Assembly (NCBI RefSeq): GCF_000614585.1
Contig: NZ_BAKX01000012.1
Span: 1 to 32,944, forward strand
Reading direction: 5' to 3'
DNA length: 32,944 nucleotides
Source: Porphyromonas gingivicanis JCM 15907
GTDB taxonomy: Bacteria; Bacteroidota; Bacteroidia; Bacteroidales; Porphyromonadaceae
Numbering within the stretch: position 1 is the stretch's first letter; each line of letters begins with the position of its first letter. The notes under the pieces are model-generated. The model was not told the DNA's origin and ran no database searches. It was given only the letters and a program-made list of their open reading frames with translations. Shown one piece after another: positions 24,801 through 32,944 of the stretch. The position numbers and the translations under genes are program-made.

Positions 24801-26000
24801 ATGAATATACTCGTTTTGAACTGTGGAAGTTCATCCGTAAAGTATAAACTCATGGAGATGCCCCAAGCTAATGTATTGGCTCAAGGCGTTGTAGAGAAGT
24901 TGGGCTTGGAAGACTCTTTCCTAAGATTCAAGCTCCCCAACGGAGATAAAGTAGTTTTGGAGAAATATATGCCCGAACACACTGTGGCTATCGACTTCGT
25001 ACTACAAACCCTCACCAGCGAACAATATGGTTGCATCAAGAGCTTGAAAGAGATTGATGCCGTAGGTCATCGTCTGGTGCACGGAGGCGACAAGTTCAGC
25101 AAGAGCGTTGTTATCACCGATGAAGTGGTAGCCAAAGTTACTGAATGCATTGACCTTGCTCCTCTACACAATCCTCCCTCACTCAAAGGTATTGCAGCTG
25201 TAACAGAATTGATGCCCGAAGTACCTCAAGTAGGGGTATTCGACACCTCTTTCCAGCAAACCATGCCCGAACATGCTTACATGTATGCACTCCCCTATGA
25301 GTACTACGAAAAGTATGGTGTGCGTCGTTACGGCTTCCATGGAACCAGCCACCGCTATGTAAGCCAACGTGCTTGCGAGTTCTTAGGTCTTGACTTCAAG
25401 AAGACTCGTATCATCACCGCCCACATCGGTAACGGAGCCTCTATTTCTGCTATCAAAAATGGCGAGTGTATCGACACTTCTCTCGGTTTGACACCAACTG
25501 AAGGACTCATCATGGGTACTCGTTGTGGCGATGTAGACCCCGGTGCTCTCGTCTTCATCGGAGAGAAAGAAAAAATGTCTTACGCCGACCTTTCTAATAT
25601 GATCAATAAGAAGAGCGGTGTACTCGGTATCAGTGGTGTTTCTTCTGACATGCGTGAGATCGAAGCCGCTATTGCTGCTGGCAATGAGCGTGCTAAATTG
25701 GCATTGGAAATGTACGACTACCGTATCAAGAAGTACGTAGGTGCTCTTGCCGCCACAATGGGCGGAGTAGACGTTATCGTATTTACAGGTGGTGTGGGCG
25801 AAAACCAAACTACAACTCGTGAGTACGTATGCCGTGATATGGAATATATGGGTATCCAACTCGACAATGAGTTGAACGCAAAAGTGCGTGGCGAAGAGTG
25901 CCTACTCAGCACAGCAGATAGCAAAGTAAAAGTGGTAGTTATCCCCACCGATGAGGAAAAGATGATTGCCCTCGACACCTTAGAACTTATCAAGAAGTAA
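24801..26000 (+). CDS. ackA: Acetate kinase
   Basis: 399 residues, the normal length. It makes ATP from acetyl phosphate and ADP as the last step of acetate fermentation. ASKHA-fold motifs are clear: LNCGSSSVKYKL at the start, GHRLVHGGDKF, VFDTSFQQTMPEHAYMYALP with the catalytic aspartate, RRYGFHGTSHRYV, HIGNGASISAI and GLTPTEGLIMGTRCGDVDPGAL. The second member of the pta-ackA operon, ending in a strong terminator. Confidence 0.97.
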   Translation: MNILVLNCGSSSVKYKLMEMPQANVLAQGVVEKLGLEDSFLRFKLPNGDKVVLEKYMPEHTVAIDFVLQTLTSEQYGCIKSLKEIDAVGHRLVHGGDKFSKSVVITDEVVAKVTECIDLAPLHNPPSLKGIAAVTELMPEVPQVGVFDTSFQQTMPEHAYMYALPYEYYEKYGVRRYGFHGTSHRYVSQRACEFLGLDFKKTRIITAHIGNGASISAIKNGECIDTSLGLTPTEGLIMGTRCGDVDPGALVFIGEKEKMSYADLSNMINKKSGVLGISGVSSDMREIEAAIAAGNERAKLALEMYDYRIKKYVGALAATMGGVDVIVFTGGVGENQTTTREYVCRDMEYMGIQLDNELNAKVRGEECLLSTADSKVKVVVIPTDEEKMIALDTLELIKK

Positions 26001-26019
26001 GTTCTTCTCTAACCAACCA

Positions 26020-26062
26020 AAAGCCCCCGCCTCTTAGAAAGAAAAGAAGCGGGGGCTTTTTC
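26020..26062 (+). terminator. Intrinsic terminator of pta-ackA
   Basis: AAAGCCCCCGC pairs perfectly with GCGGGGGCTTT, followed by a T-run, 20 bases past the stop codon. Confidence 0.9.
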
Positions 26063-26200
26063 ATAACCTTATCCTTTACTCTTAGAGAACTAACCATTCG
26101 AGGCAATGGCTTCAAACTATTGATATATATAGAGTTTATCAGACGAGAAACGGGAAGAACTTCTCCCTCCCAAAATATCGTGTACTTCGTCTTTTAGTCG

Positions 26201-26208
26201 TAACTTTG
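26201..26208 (+). promoter_or_regulatory. Candidate -7 element for purL
   Basis: TAACTTTG matches TAnnTTTG and is identical to the pta -7 element. It lies 68 bases before the purL start. No TTG at -33. Confidence 0.45.
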
Positions 26209-26275
26209 TAGAGGTGTATTGTTTACACCTCTATCTATTTTTGAAGAGTAAGATAACACTTAAGATAAACTTTAT

Positions 26276-29200
26276 ATGATTAGCTATTTCCTCTCCTCAG
26301 AGCGTTCTCTTTTCATTGTAGAACACAATAGCCCTTTTACAAACGAAGAAATTAAGCGACTCAATTGGCTTTTCGGCATTCAAGAGGGTTTTGAACCCCA
26401 ACCTACGGTGAAGGGAACCTTTGTCGGTCCACGCAGTGAGATGATTTCTCCATGGAGTACCAATGCGGTGGAAATAGCCGAAAACATGGGATTAAAAGGC
26501 ATCTCCCGTATCGAAGAACTAAAAGAAAAAGAAGCCAATATAGAGCATGACCCTATGTTGGAGATGGTCTACACAGACCCCAATGCCGACATTTTCACTT
26601 TCGAGTATGAGGTAGAGCCTATACACTATATCGACGATATTGAGGCTTATAATAAGAGCGAAGGTTTGGCTCTAAGCCCCGAGGAGATAACCTTTTTGGA
26701 AAAACTCTCCCAACGTATTGGTCGCAAATTGACCGATAGTGAGCTCTTCGGATTTTCTCAAGTAAACTCTGAGCACTGTCGCCATAAAATATTCAATGGA
26801 ACTTTTATCATCGATGGCAAAGAGCAGGAGGCTTCGCTCTTCTCGATGATTAAATCTACTTCGCAGGAGAATCCCAACGGATTAGTGTCTGCCTACAAAG
26901 ACAATGTCGCTTTTGTAGAGGGAGGTAGAATAGAACAATTTGCTCCCCTATCGGCAGATAAGTCGGACTTCTACGCCACTCGCCCTATCGACACAGTGCT
27001 CTCGCTCAAAGCAGAGACCCACAACTTCCCCACTACCGTAGAGCCTTTCAATGGAGCAGCTACGGGTACGTGGAGAGATTAGAGACCGTATGGCTGGAGG
27101 AAAAGCCTCTATCCCCGTGGCAGGTACAGCGGTTTATATGACCTCTTACCCTCGCCTCAAAGGGGAGCGCAAAGAGCTTATGGGAGCGCGTAAATGGCTT
27201 TATCAGCACCCTCAAGCCATCCTTACCAAGGCATCTAATGGAGCAAGCGATTTTGGTAACAAGTTCGGTCAGCCATCATTGCAGGGTCGTTGCTCACTTT
27301 CGAACATCAAGAGGCAGAGCAAGCTACTCGCTATGGATTTGACAAGGTTATCATGTTAGCAGGAGGTATCGGTTATGCCCATGCCCAAGATGCTATAAAA
27401 GAAGAGCCCAAACCTGACCAATTGGTCGTTATGATGGGGGGAGACAACTATCGTATCGGTATGGGAGGTGGAGCCGTTAGCTCGGTAAACACGGGACAGT
27501 TCAGTTCGGGCATCGAGCTCAATGCAGTACAGCGAGCCAACCCCGAAATGCAAAAAAGAGTTTGCAATGTGGTGCGCGCTTGGCAGAAGGAGAAGACAAT
27601 CCTATCATCAGTATCCATGACCACGGAGCTGGAGGACACCTTAACTGTTTGACCGAACTCATCGAAGCAACGGGTGGCGTTATTGATATAGATGCTTTGC
27701 CTGTGGGCGATAAGAGCCTTTCAGCCAAAGAGATCATTGGTAACGAAAGTCAAGAGCGTATGGGCTTGCTTATTCAAGAGAAAGACTTCGACCGTATTGC
27801 CGCCATTGCCGAGCGTGAGCGTGCACCTATATATAAGGTAGGTCATACAACCGATAGTAAAGAGCTTGTTTTCAAACGAAACAATGGAGAGGAAGCAATC
27901 CACCTCGCTGTAGAAGATATGCTGGCTAAGCCTCCTCGCACCATAATGAATGACAAAACTATAGAGCACCATTACGCCAATGCCGACTACGATGCCCAAG
28001 CTCCTCTACAATATCTCGATGGAGTACTAAGCCTCGAAGCTGTAGCTTGTAAGGATTGGCTAACGAACAAGGTAGACCGTTCGGTTACGGGACGTATAGC
28101 CCGCCAACAATGCTGTGGAGAGCTACAACTTCCTCTTAGCGACCTTGGGGCTATTGCCTTGGATTATCGTGGGTGCAAGGGGTATGCCACCTCTATCGGA
28201 CATGCTCCTCAAGCAGGATTGATAGACTCAGCTACAGGCTCGGTATTGGCTATTGCGGAAGCACTAACCAACATCGTTTTTGCTCCTTTAGAAAAAGGAT
28301 TAGAAAGCGTTTCTCTAAGTGCCAACTGGATGTGGCCCTGTCGTAACGAAGGAGAAGATGCTCGCCTCTATCGTGCCGTAGAGGCCTGCGCTCAGTTTGC
28401 CATAGATTTGGGTATCAATATCCTACGGGTAAAGATTCTCTTTCTATGACTCAAAAGTATCCCGATGACAAGCCCGTTGTGAGTCCCGGTACTGTAATCA
28501 TCTCGCAGCAGCCCCTGTTAGCTACGTAAAGGGTATTGTTACGCCCGTGATTAAACCAGCTAAGAACTCTCATTTGATATATATAGACTTCAGCTTTGCT
28601 CCTCTCAGTTTGGGAGGCTCTGCCCTTTTCCAAAGTTTAGGTAAGGTGGGAACAGAGGCACCCTCGATAGCTAACCCTGAATACTTTGCCGATGCATTCG
28701 ATGCCGTACAAACCCTCCTTTCAAAAGGACTCGTATTAGCAGGACATGACATATCCGCTGGAGGTCTTATCACAACCTTATTGGAAATGTGCTTCGCAAA
28801 CGTGACAGGAGGTCTTGCTATTAATCTCTCATCCATTCCAGAGGAAGATTTGACCAAGCTACTCTATGCAGAAAATCCGGGAGTAGTACTACAAGTAAAA
28901 GAACTCTCTACTGTAGCAGAGCTTCTCGAAGAAGCTGGAGTAGGTTATGCCCTTATCGGAGAGCCTTCTGAACTTCGCAGTATAGAGATCATCAAGAAGG
29001 ACAAGAAGTTATCCATAGATATTGACCAAGCACGTCGCATTTGGTATGAACCTTCCTACCTATTGGATCGTTTCCAATCTACTGAACAGTTGGCAAAAAA
29101 ACGCTTCGAAAACTTTGCTCATCAACCCATACAGTTCCAATTTGCCCCCGACTTTACGGGCAAACTTTCGGCACTCGGTCTCGACCCAGACCGCAAGGAG

Positions 29201-29958
29201 CGTTCGGGCATCGTAGCTGCTGTAGTGAGAGATAAGGGTACTAATGGGGAGCGAGAGATGGCTTATGCGCTTCACCTCGCTGGTTTCGATGTAAAAGATG
29301 TACACTTAACCGACTTAACTTCGGGAAGAGAGACATTGGAAGATACTCAACTACTCGTTTTCTGTGGAGGCTTTTCTAATAGTGATGTATTGGGATCGGC
29401 AAAAGGCTGGGCGGCAGGTATTCTCTTTAATGAGCGTGCCAAAGCTACTATAGAAGCCTTTTATGCCCGTCCTGACACCCTAAGTTTAGGTGTATGTAAT
29501 GGCTGTCAACTTATGGCAGAGTTAGGACTTCTTTATGAAGACCATAAACCTCGCATCGTATGGAACATAACACATCTCATAAATACGAGAGTTGCTTCGT
29601 GAGTCTCACCATTCCTGAGAATAACACCGTTATGCTCTCTTCTTTGGCAGGGAGTAAGATCGGCGTATGGTGTGCCCACGGAGAGGGACGCTTCGCCATA
29701 GACGAGTCTCTTGACCGCTACAATGTTGTGGCTCATTATACTTACGATGCCTATCCTGCTAACCCTAACGGTTCACCAGAGGGTATTGCAGCAATGGCAA
29801 GTGCGGATGGTCGTCATTTGGCTATGATGCCTCACCCCGAGCGTTCTATATTCCCATGGCAATGTGGTTTCTATCCCGAAATGGGTCACGAGGTAACGCC
29901 ATGGATGGAAGCCTTTAGAAATGCGTACAACTGGCTTAAAGAAAAGTCTAATAAATAA
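26276..29958 (+). pseudogene. purL: Phosphoribosylformylglycinamidine synthase, broken by six frameshifts
   Basis: Encodes the large single-chain PurL (FGAR amidotransferase), step four of purine synthesis. Domains are in the right order: N-terminal PurS-like part, first synthetase half (NSEHCRHKIFNG, AETHNFPTTVEPFNGAATG), a second half, and a C-terminal glutaminase with Cys in LGVCNGCQLMAELG and MMPHPERS. The frame is lost near 27070 (2 bases), 27274, 27580, 28423, 28505 and 29560 (1 base each). Restoring seven bases gives exactly 1,230 codons, close to the normal length. The protein sequence on each side is fully conserved and there are no nonsense substitutions, so this may be sequencing error and not decay. 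dprA follows 11 bases later. Confidence 0.9.
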
Positions 29959-29969
29959 TAGATAAAAAC

Positions 29970-31078
29970 ATGATTCAGCGGGCTTCTTATATATTAGCCT
30001 TAGTCGCCTTGAGGGAATGGGGTGTATTACCATGCGCCGTCTTCTTGAGGCGATTCCTTTTATCGAAGAGATTTTTCATAAACCCGAAATTCTTCGTAAC
30101 CAGTTCCCCCAACTCTATAATCGTTTTGCCAAGCAGTTAGTCCAATTTTCTATTATAGAAAGGGCAGAAAAAGAACTCGAAGATACACGAGCTAAGGGTA
30201 TAGAAGTAATTACCATAGGTGACGAAAAATATCCATCACTACTATCGGAGTGTGTAGATGCTCCTGCCCTCCTTTTCTATAAAGGAGAGCAAAAGGCATT
30301 ACAAGCAGAGTACAAATTAAGTATTGTCGGTACTCGAAGAGCAACCACTTACGGTCGAAAAGTTGTAACCGAGCTCATCGGACAATTAGCCTCACTACTT
30401 CCTAACCTTACCATTGTTAGCGGTTTAGCATATGGAATAGACATTACAGCTCATAGGGCTGCTTTAGAAAACAAGTTACCTACTATAGCTGTTTTGGCAC
30501 ATGGATTAGATCGTATCTATCCCTATCAACATCGTAAAGAGGCTATTGAGATATTGCAACAAGGAGGACTCCTCACGGAATATCCTCTGGGTACCCCTAT
30601 CGAACGCTATCAGTTTGTGGGACGTAACCGCATAGTGGCAGGTATTTCTTCAGCAACTTTGGTAGTAGAATCAGCTTTACGTGGAGGGGCTCTGCTAACG
30701 GCCTCTATGGCAACTGACTATAATAGAGAAGTATTGGCTATTCCTGGACGACTCGATGATCAATATTCCAAAGGGTGCAATCAAATCATTGCACATCAAC
30801 AGGCGCAAGCGATCTCTTCTGCCGAAGATATTCTCAACTCTTTGGGTTGGTCTACTACAAAAAAAATGTCGGGAGAAGAGCAGATTTCACTCTTTCCCGA
30901 CATAGATTTGCCAGACAACCCCATCCTACAGTTACTACAAAAAGAGGAGACTCTCCATTTCAACGACCTAATTGTGCGCCTCAATCTATCGCCATCAGAG
31001 CTTGCTAATAAGCTCTTTGAATTAGAAATGGATGGTTATATTACCACACTCCCGGGAGGAAAATATTCTTTAACCTGA
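29970..31078 (+). CDS. dprA: DNA-processing protein DprA (frameshift near the start)
   Basis: DprA loads RecA onto incoming single-stranded DNA in natural transformation. The best start is ATG at 29970 (MIQRASYILALVAL), 11 bases after purL. The frame then shifts; with one G restored in the run at 30013-30015 it reads LRGMGCITMRRLLEAI, the usual helix-hairpin-helix-like N-terminus, giving 370 codons. The uninterrupted frame begins at 30017. The Rossmann core is intact: LSIVGTRRATTYGRKVV, IVSGLAYGIDITAHRAAL, AHGLDRIYP, GGLLTEYPLGT, FVGRNRIVAGIS and VVESALRGGALLTA. A C-terminal winged helix (LHFNDLIVRLNLSPSELANKLFELEMDGYI) follows. Confidence 0.92.
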
Positions 31079-31087
31079 AACGTTGCC

Positions 31088-32236
31088 ATGATAGAAACAA
31101 TCCACGTCATTGCTCTTAACATCCCTTGGCCAGCCAACTATGGAGGGGTCATAGATATTTATTATAAGCTATTGGCTTTTCACAGAGCAGGAATGAAGAT
31201 TATACTCCACTGCTTTGAGTACGACCGTCCACAAGCGGAGCAACTGAATACTATATGTAGTGAAGTTTACTACTACCCGAGAGTAACAGGCTGGCAAGCC
31301 AATCTTTCATTACTTCCTTATAATGTGTATGGACGTAAAGCTCCTCAACTCTTGAAACGATTGTTGCAAGACGATTATCCCATACTATTTGAGGGACTTC
31401 ACTCCTGCTATTATCTCAATCATCCATCGTTAAGGAATCGATATAAGATATTCCGTGCTTGCAACATCGAGCATCATTACTATCAAGCAATAGGAGATGC
31501 AGAAAAGAATCCACTGAAGAAAGCATTTTATTATCTGGAAGCTTTTCGTTTTGCTCGCTTTCAAAAGACCGTCCAATATGCTCATCTATTGCTCGCAGTT
31601 TCTCAGGCTGAGACAAACTATTTACAAGAAGAATTTCCCAACAAACAAGTAAAATTTATCCCATGCTTTCACGAAAACGACAGCATCACATCGCAGATAG
31701 GAGCATCTGATTTTATCTTATATCATGGAAAACTTTCCGTAAAAGAAAACGAGGAAGCAGCCCTCTATATGATAAAACATATATTCAGCCAACTCCCCTA
31801 TCATTGTATAATAGCTGGTATGAATCCTCCAGATAGTTTGTATCAGGCAGCCAGCCCATATAACAATGTAAAAATTGAAGCTAATCCGTCCAGTGAACGT
31901 ATGAAGGAATTAATGCAAACAGCACACATAAATACTCTTTTTACTTTTCAGAGCACAGGACTAAAACTAAAACTGCTAAATAGCCTTTTCTCGGGACGGC
32001 ACACTCTTGTCAATCCAACTATGTTAGTGGGCTCTGGCTTAGATAGCTTGTGTCACATTGCTCGTACTCCACAAGAAGCGATTGAGCTTTGTCACAAACT
32101 ATTTAAAATACCTTTTGACCAACAAGACATTCAACTACGAAAAGACTTATTATTTCCTCTCTTCTCCAACCAAGCGCAAATAGAAGTGCTAATTGACATT
32201 ATCCGAAAGGATAGCCACCAAGCCAAATCCATGTAA
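31088..32236 (+). CDS. Glycosyltransferase, GT-B fold (GT1/GT4-like)
   Basis: 382 residues, cytoplasmic or membrane-associated, with no signal peptide. The N-terminal half has HVIALNIPWPANYGGVIDIYYKLLAF, the glycine-rich acceptor-side loop of GT-B enzymes. The C-terminal half starts at about residue 210 with ILYHGKLSVKENEEAALYMIKHIF, followed by HCIIAGMNP, VKIEANPSSERMKELMQTAHI and LKLLNSLFSGRHTLVNPTM, equivalent to the sugar-nucleotide site. It probably adds a sugar to a cell-surface glycan. The donor and acceptor are unknown. It starts 9 bases after dprA, so it is likely in the same operon. Confidence 0.82.
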   Translation: MIETIHVIALNIPWPANYGGVIDIYYKLLAFHRAGMKIILHCFEYDRPQAEQLNTICSEVYYYPRVTGWQANLSLLPYNVYGRKAPQLLKRLLQDDYPILFEGLHSCYYLNHPSLRNRYKIFRACNIEHHYYQAIGDAEKNPLKKAFYYLEAFRFARFQKTVQYAHLLLAVSQAETNYLQEEFPNKQVKFIPCFHENDSITSQIGASDFILYHGKLSVKENEEAALYMIKHIFSQLPYHCIIAGMNPPDSLYQAASPYNNVKIEANPSSERMKELMQTAHINTLFTFQSTGLKLKLLNSLFSGRHTLVNPTMLVGSGLDSLCHIARTPQEAIELCHKLFKIPFDQQDIQLRKDLLFPLFSNQAQIEVLIDIIRKDSHQAKSM

Positions 32237-32320
32237 AGCAACCGCTTTTTAAACTTTTCTAAGCCCTTATGCCCCCAAATATAAAGGAGAAGGTGATAAA
32301 GGATAGCAGGTAGCTGATAG

Positions 32321-32364
32321 AAGAAAAAAAGAAGGGACTAAAAAAGGTAATTAGTCCTCCCTTA
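32321..32364 (-). terminator. Terminator-like hairpin for leftward transcription
   Basis: GGACTAA pairs with TTAGTCC, with an imperfect AAGGG/CCCTT extension. The A-run at 32324-32330 becomes a U-tract on the minus strand. It would stop transcription arriving from beyond the right edge; no such gene is visible here. Confidence 0.45.
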
Positions 32365-32560
32365 AAAAGCATTGATAAGAGGGAAGTCATCCATCCATGG
32401 CTTCTCTCTTATTATTTTGAGCAGGTGCAAAAGAGCTCTCATGGCTCTTTTTCGGACACTACCTAGAGAAAAAGGAACAATACAAAGAATAGCATACTAA
32501 GCAGAAAGAGAGGATTCATACTCCTTTTCCCATAATATAGATATACAACATATACAAAAA

Positions 32561-32941
32561 TATTGGTGTCCGATAAAAGTTTTTCGCGACTTATCATTCT
32601 CTTTTTATCGGTTACTATTCTAAGAAATAACCAACTATTCTCTTTCTAAGAGAATTTCTCCTTTTCATCAAAGTATATTGGTATTCTATTTAATCGGACA
32701 GCCGAATAGTCAATCTCTTAGGAGAGCTTTTTGGTGACAATCTCATACTCTTGCCACCACAAGAGGTAAGAGAATAGCAAAACAGGTTCTCGTCAATGAG
32801 TTTTGAGAGGCTTTTTATCGGACAGCTGACTCTGTGCAAGAAAAAAGGGGCTTACTGAAACAAAAAAGACTCCAAAGGAGCTAATTTATGGGCTTAACTA
32901 TACCTTTTTATGCTTTCGAAAAGTTTTATCGGACACCAATA
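32561..32941. mobile_element. MITE-like or IS-derived segment with 18-bp terminal inverted repeats
   Basis: TATTGGTGTCCGATAAAA at 32561-32578 is repeated in perfect inverted form at 32924-32941, 381 bp overall. The interior has no transposase frame and holds partial TTATCGGACA copies. The features fit a non-autonomous miniature element, or the ends of two separate IS copies of which one starts at the window edge. I do not recognise the family. Confidence 0.5.
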
Positions 32942-32944
32942 AAA

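Larger units (their letters stand above)
32237..32944. other. Gene-free right end
   Basis: No protein-like frame over 700 bases. It contains a leftward terminator-like hairpin and a set of TTTTATCGGACA copies, direct (about 32451, 32691, 32813, 32924) and inverted (32567), that bracket a possible small mobile element. Confidence 0.55.

Noticed and set aside
1..32944. tRNA, rRNA or riboswitch genes
   Set aside because: I looked through the intergenic gaps and found no cloverleaf, rRNA-like or known aptamer-like pattern that I could support by eye.

Overview
The window looks like a chromosome segment of a Bacteroidales bacterium, probably Porphyromonas or a close relative. The reasons are the DUF4954 protein, Bacteroidetes-type promoters (TAnnTTTG at -7, TTG about 19 bases upstream), lipoproteins with Bacteroidetes-like lipoboxes, the split pntAA/pntAB/pntB arrangement and a long single-chain purL. 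The genus is an inference.

Layout, left to right. 1-709 has no convincing gene: a CRISPR-like repeat sits at the very edge and a copy of a dispersed intergenic repeat at about 424-495. 710-4766 (minus) holds a secreted GH29 alpha-L-fucosidase and a DUF4954 hexapeptide-repeat protein. 4905-9580 (minus) is a proton-translocating transhydrogenase operon, pntAA-pntAB-pntB. Here pntB runs on into three further copies of the nucleotide-binding domain III. 10099-16205 (minus) carries a small lipoprotein and a tight operon: tsaD, pncC, a two-PDZ protein, cvfB-like and a GH10-like lipoprotein. 16471-19280 (plus) carries a PpiD-like chaperone and a YfcE-type phosphodiesterase. 19465-22300 (minus) is a sulfur/persulfide module: CoA-disulfide reductase, rhodanese, TusA and DsrE domains in one (frameshifted) gene, plus a MarR regulator. 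22645-23283 is an outer-membrane barrel. 23763-26000 is pta-ackA. 26276-32236 is purL, dprA and a glycosyltransferase. The right edge (32237-32944) is gene-free and has an 18-bp inverted-repeat pair bounding about 380 bp.

Six genes (fucosidase, pntB, the PDZ protein, the CoA-disulfide reductase fusion, purL and dprA) are broken by eleven frameshifts. Every one is explained by missing bases, mostly beside short G/C runs, and restoring them returns each gene to a length divisible by three. This looks more like consensus base loss than gene decay, though six of the eleven fall in purL. Where pieces are listed separately, the text says how they join.

Functionally the window mixes redox balance (Pnt), acetate energy metabolism (Pta-AckA), purine synthesis, tRNA modification (TsaD), envelope protein folding and sulfur-relay chemistry. 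The strongest candidate for something undescribed is the transhydrogenase beta subunit with four tandem domain III copies, which also carries NYDL where E. coli has the KRSM motif that binds the NADP phosphate.
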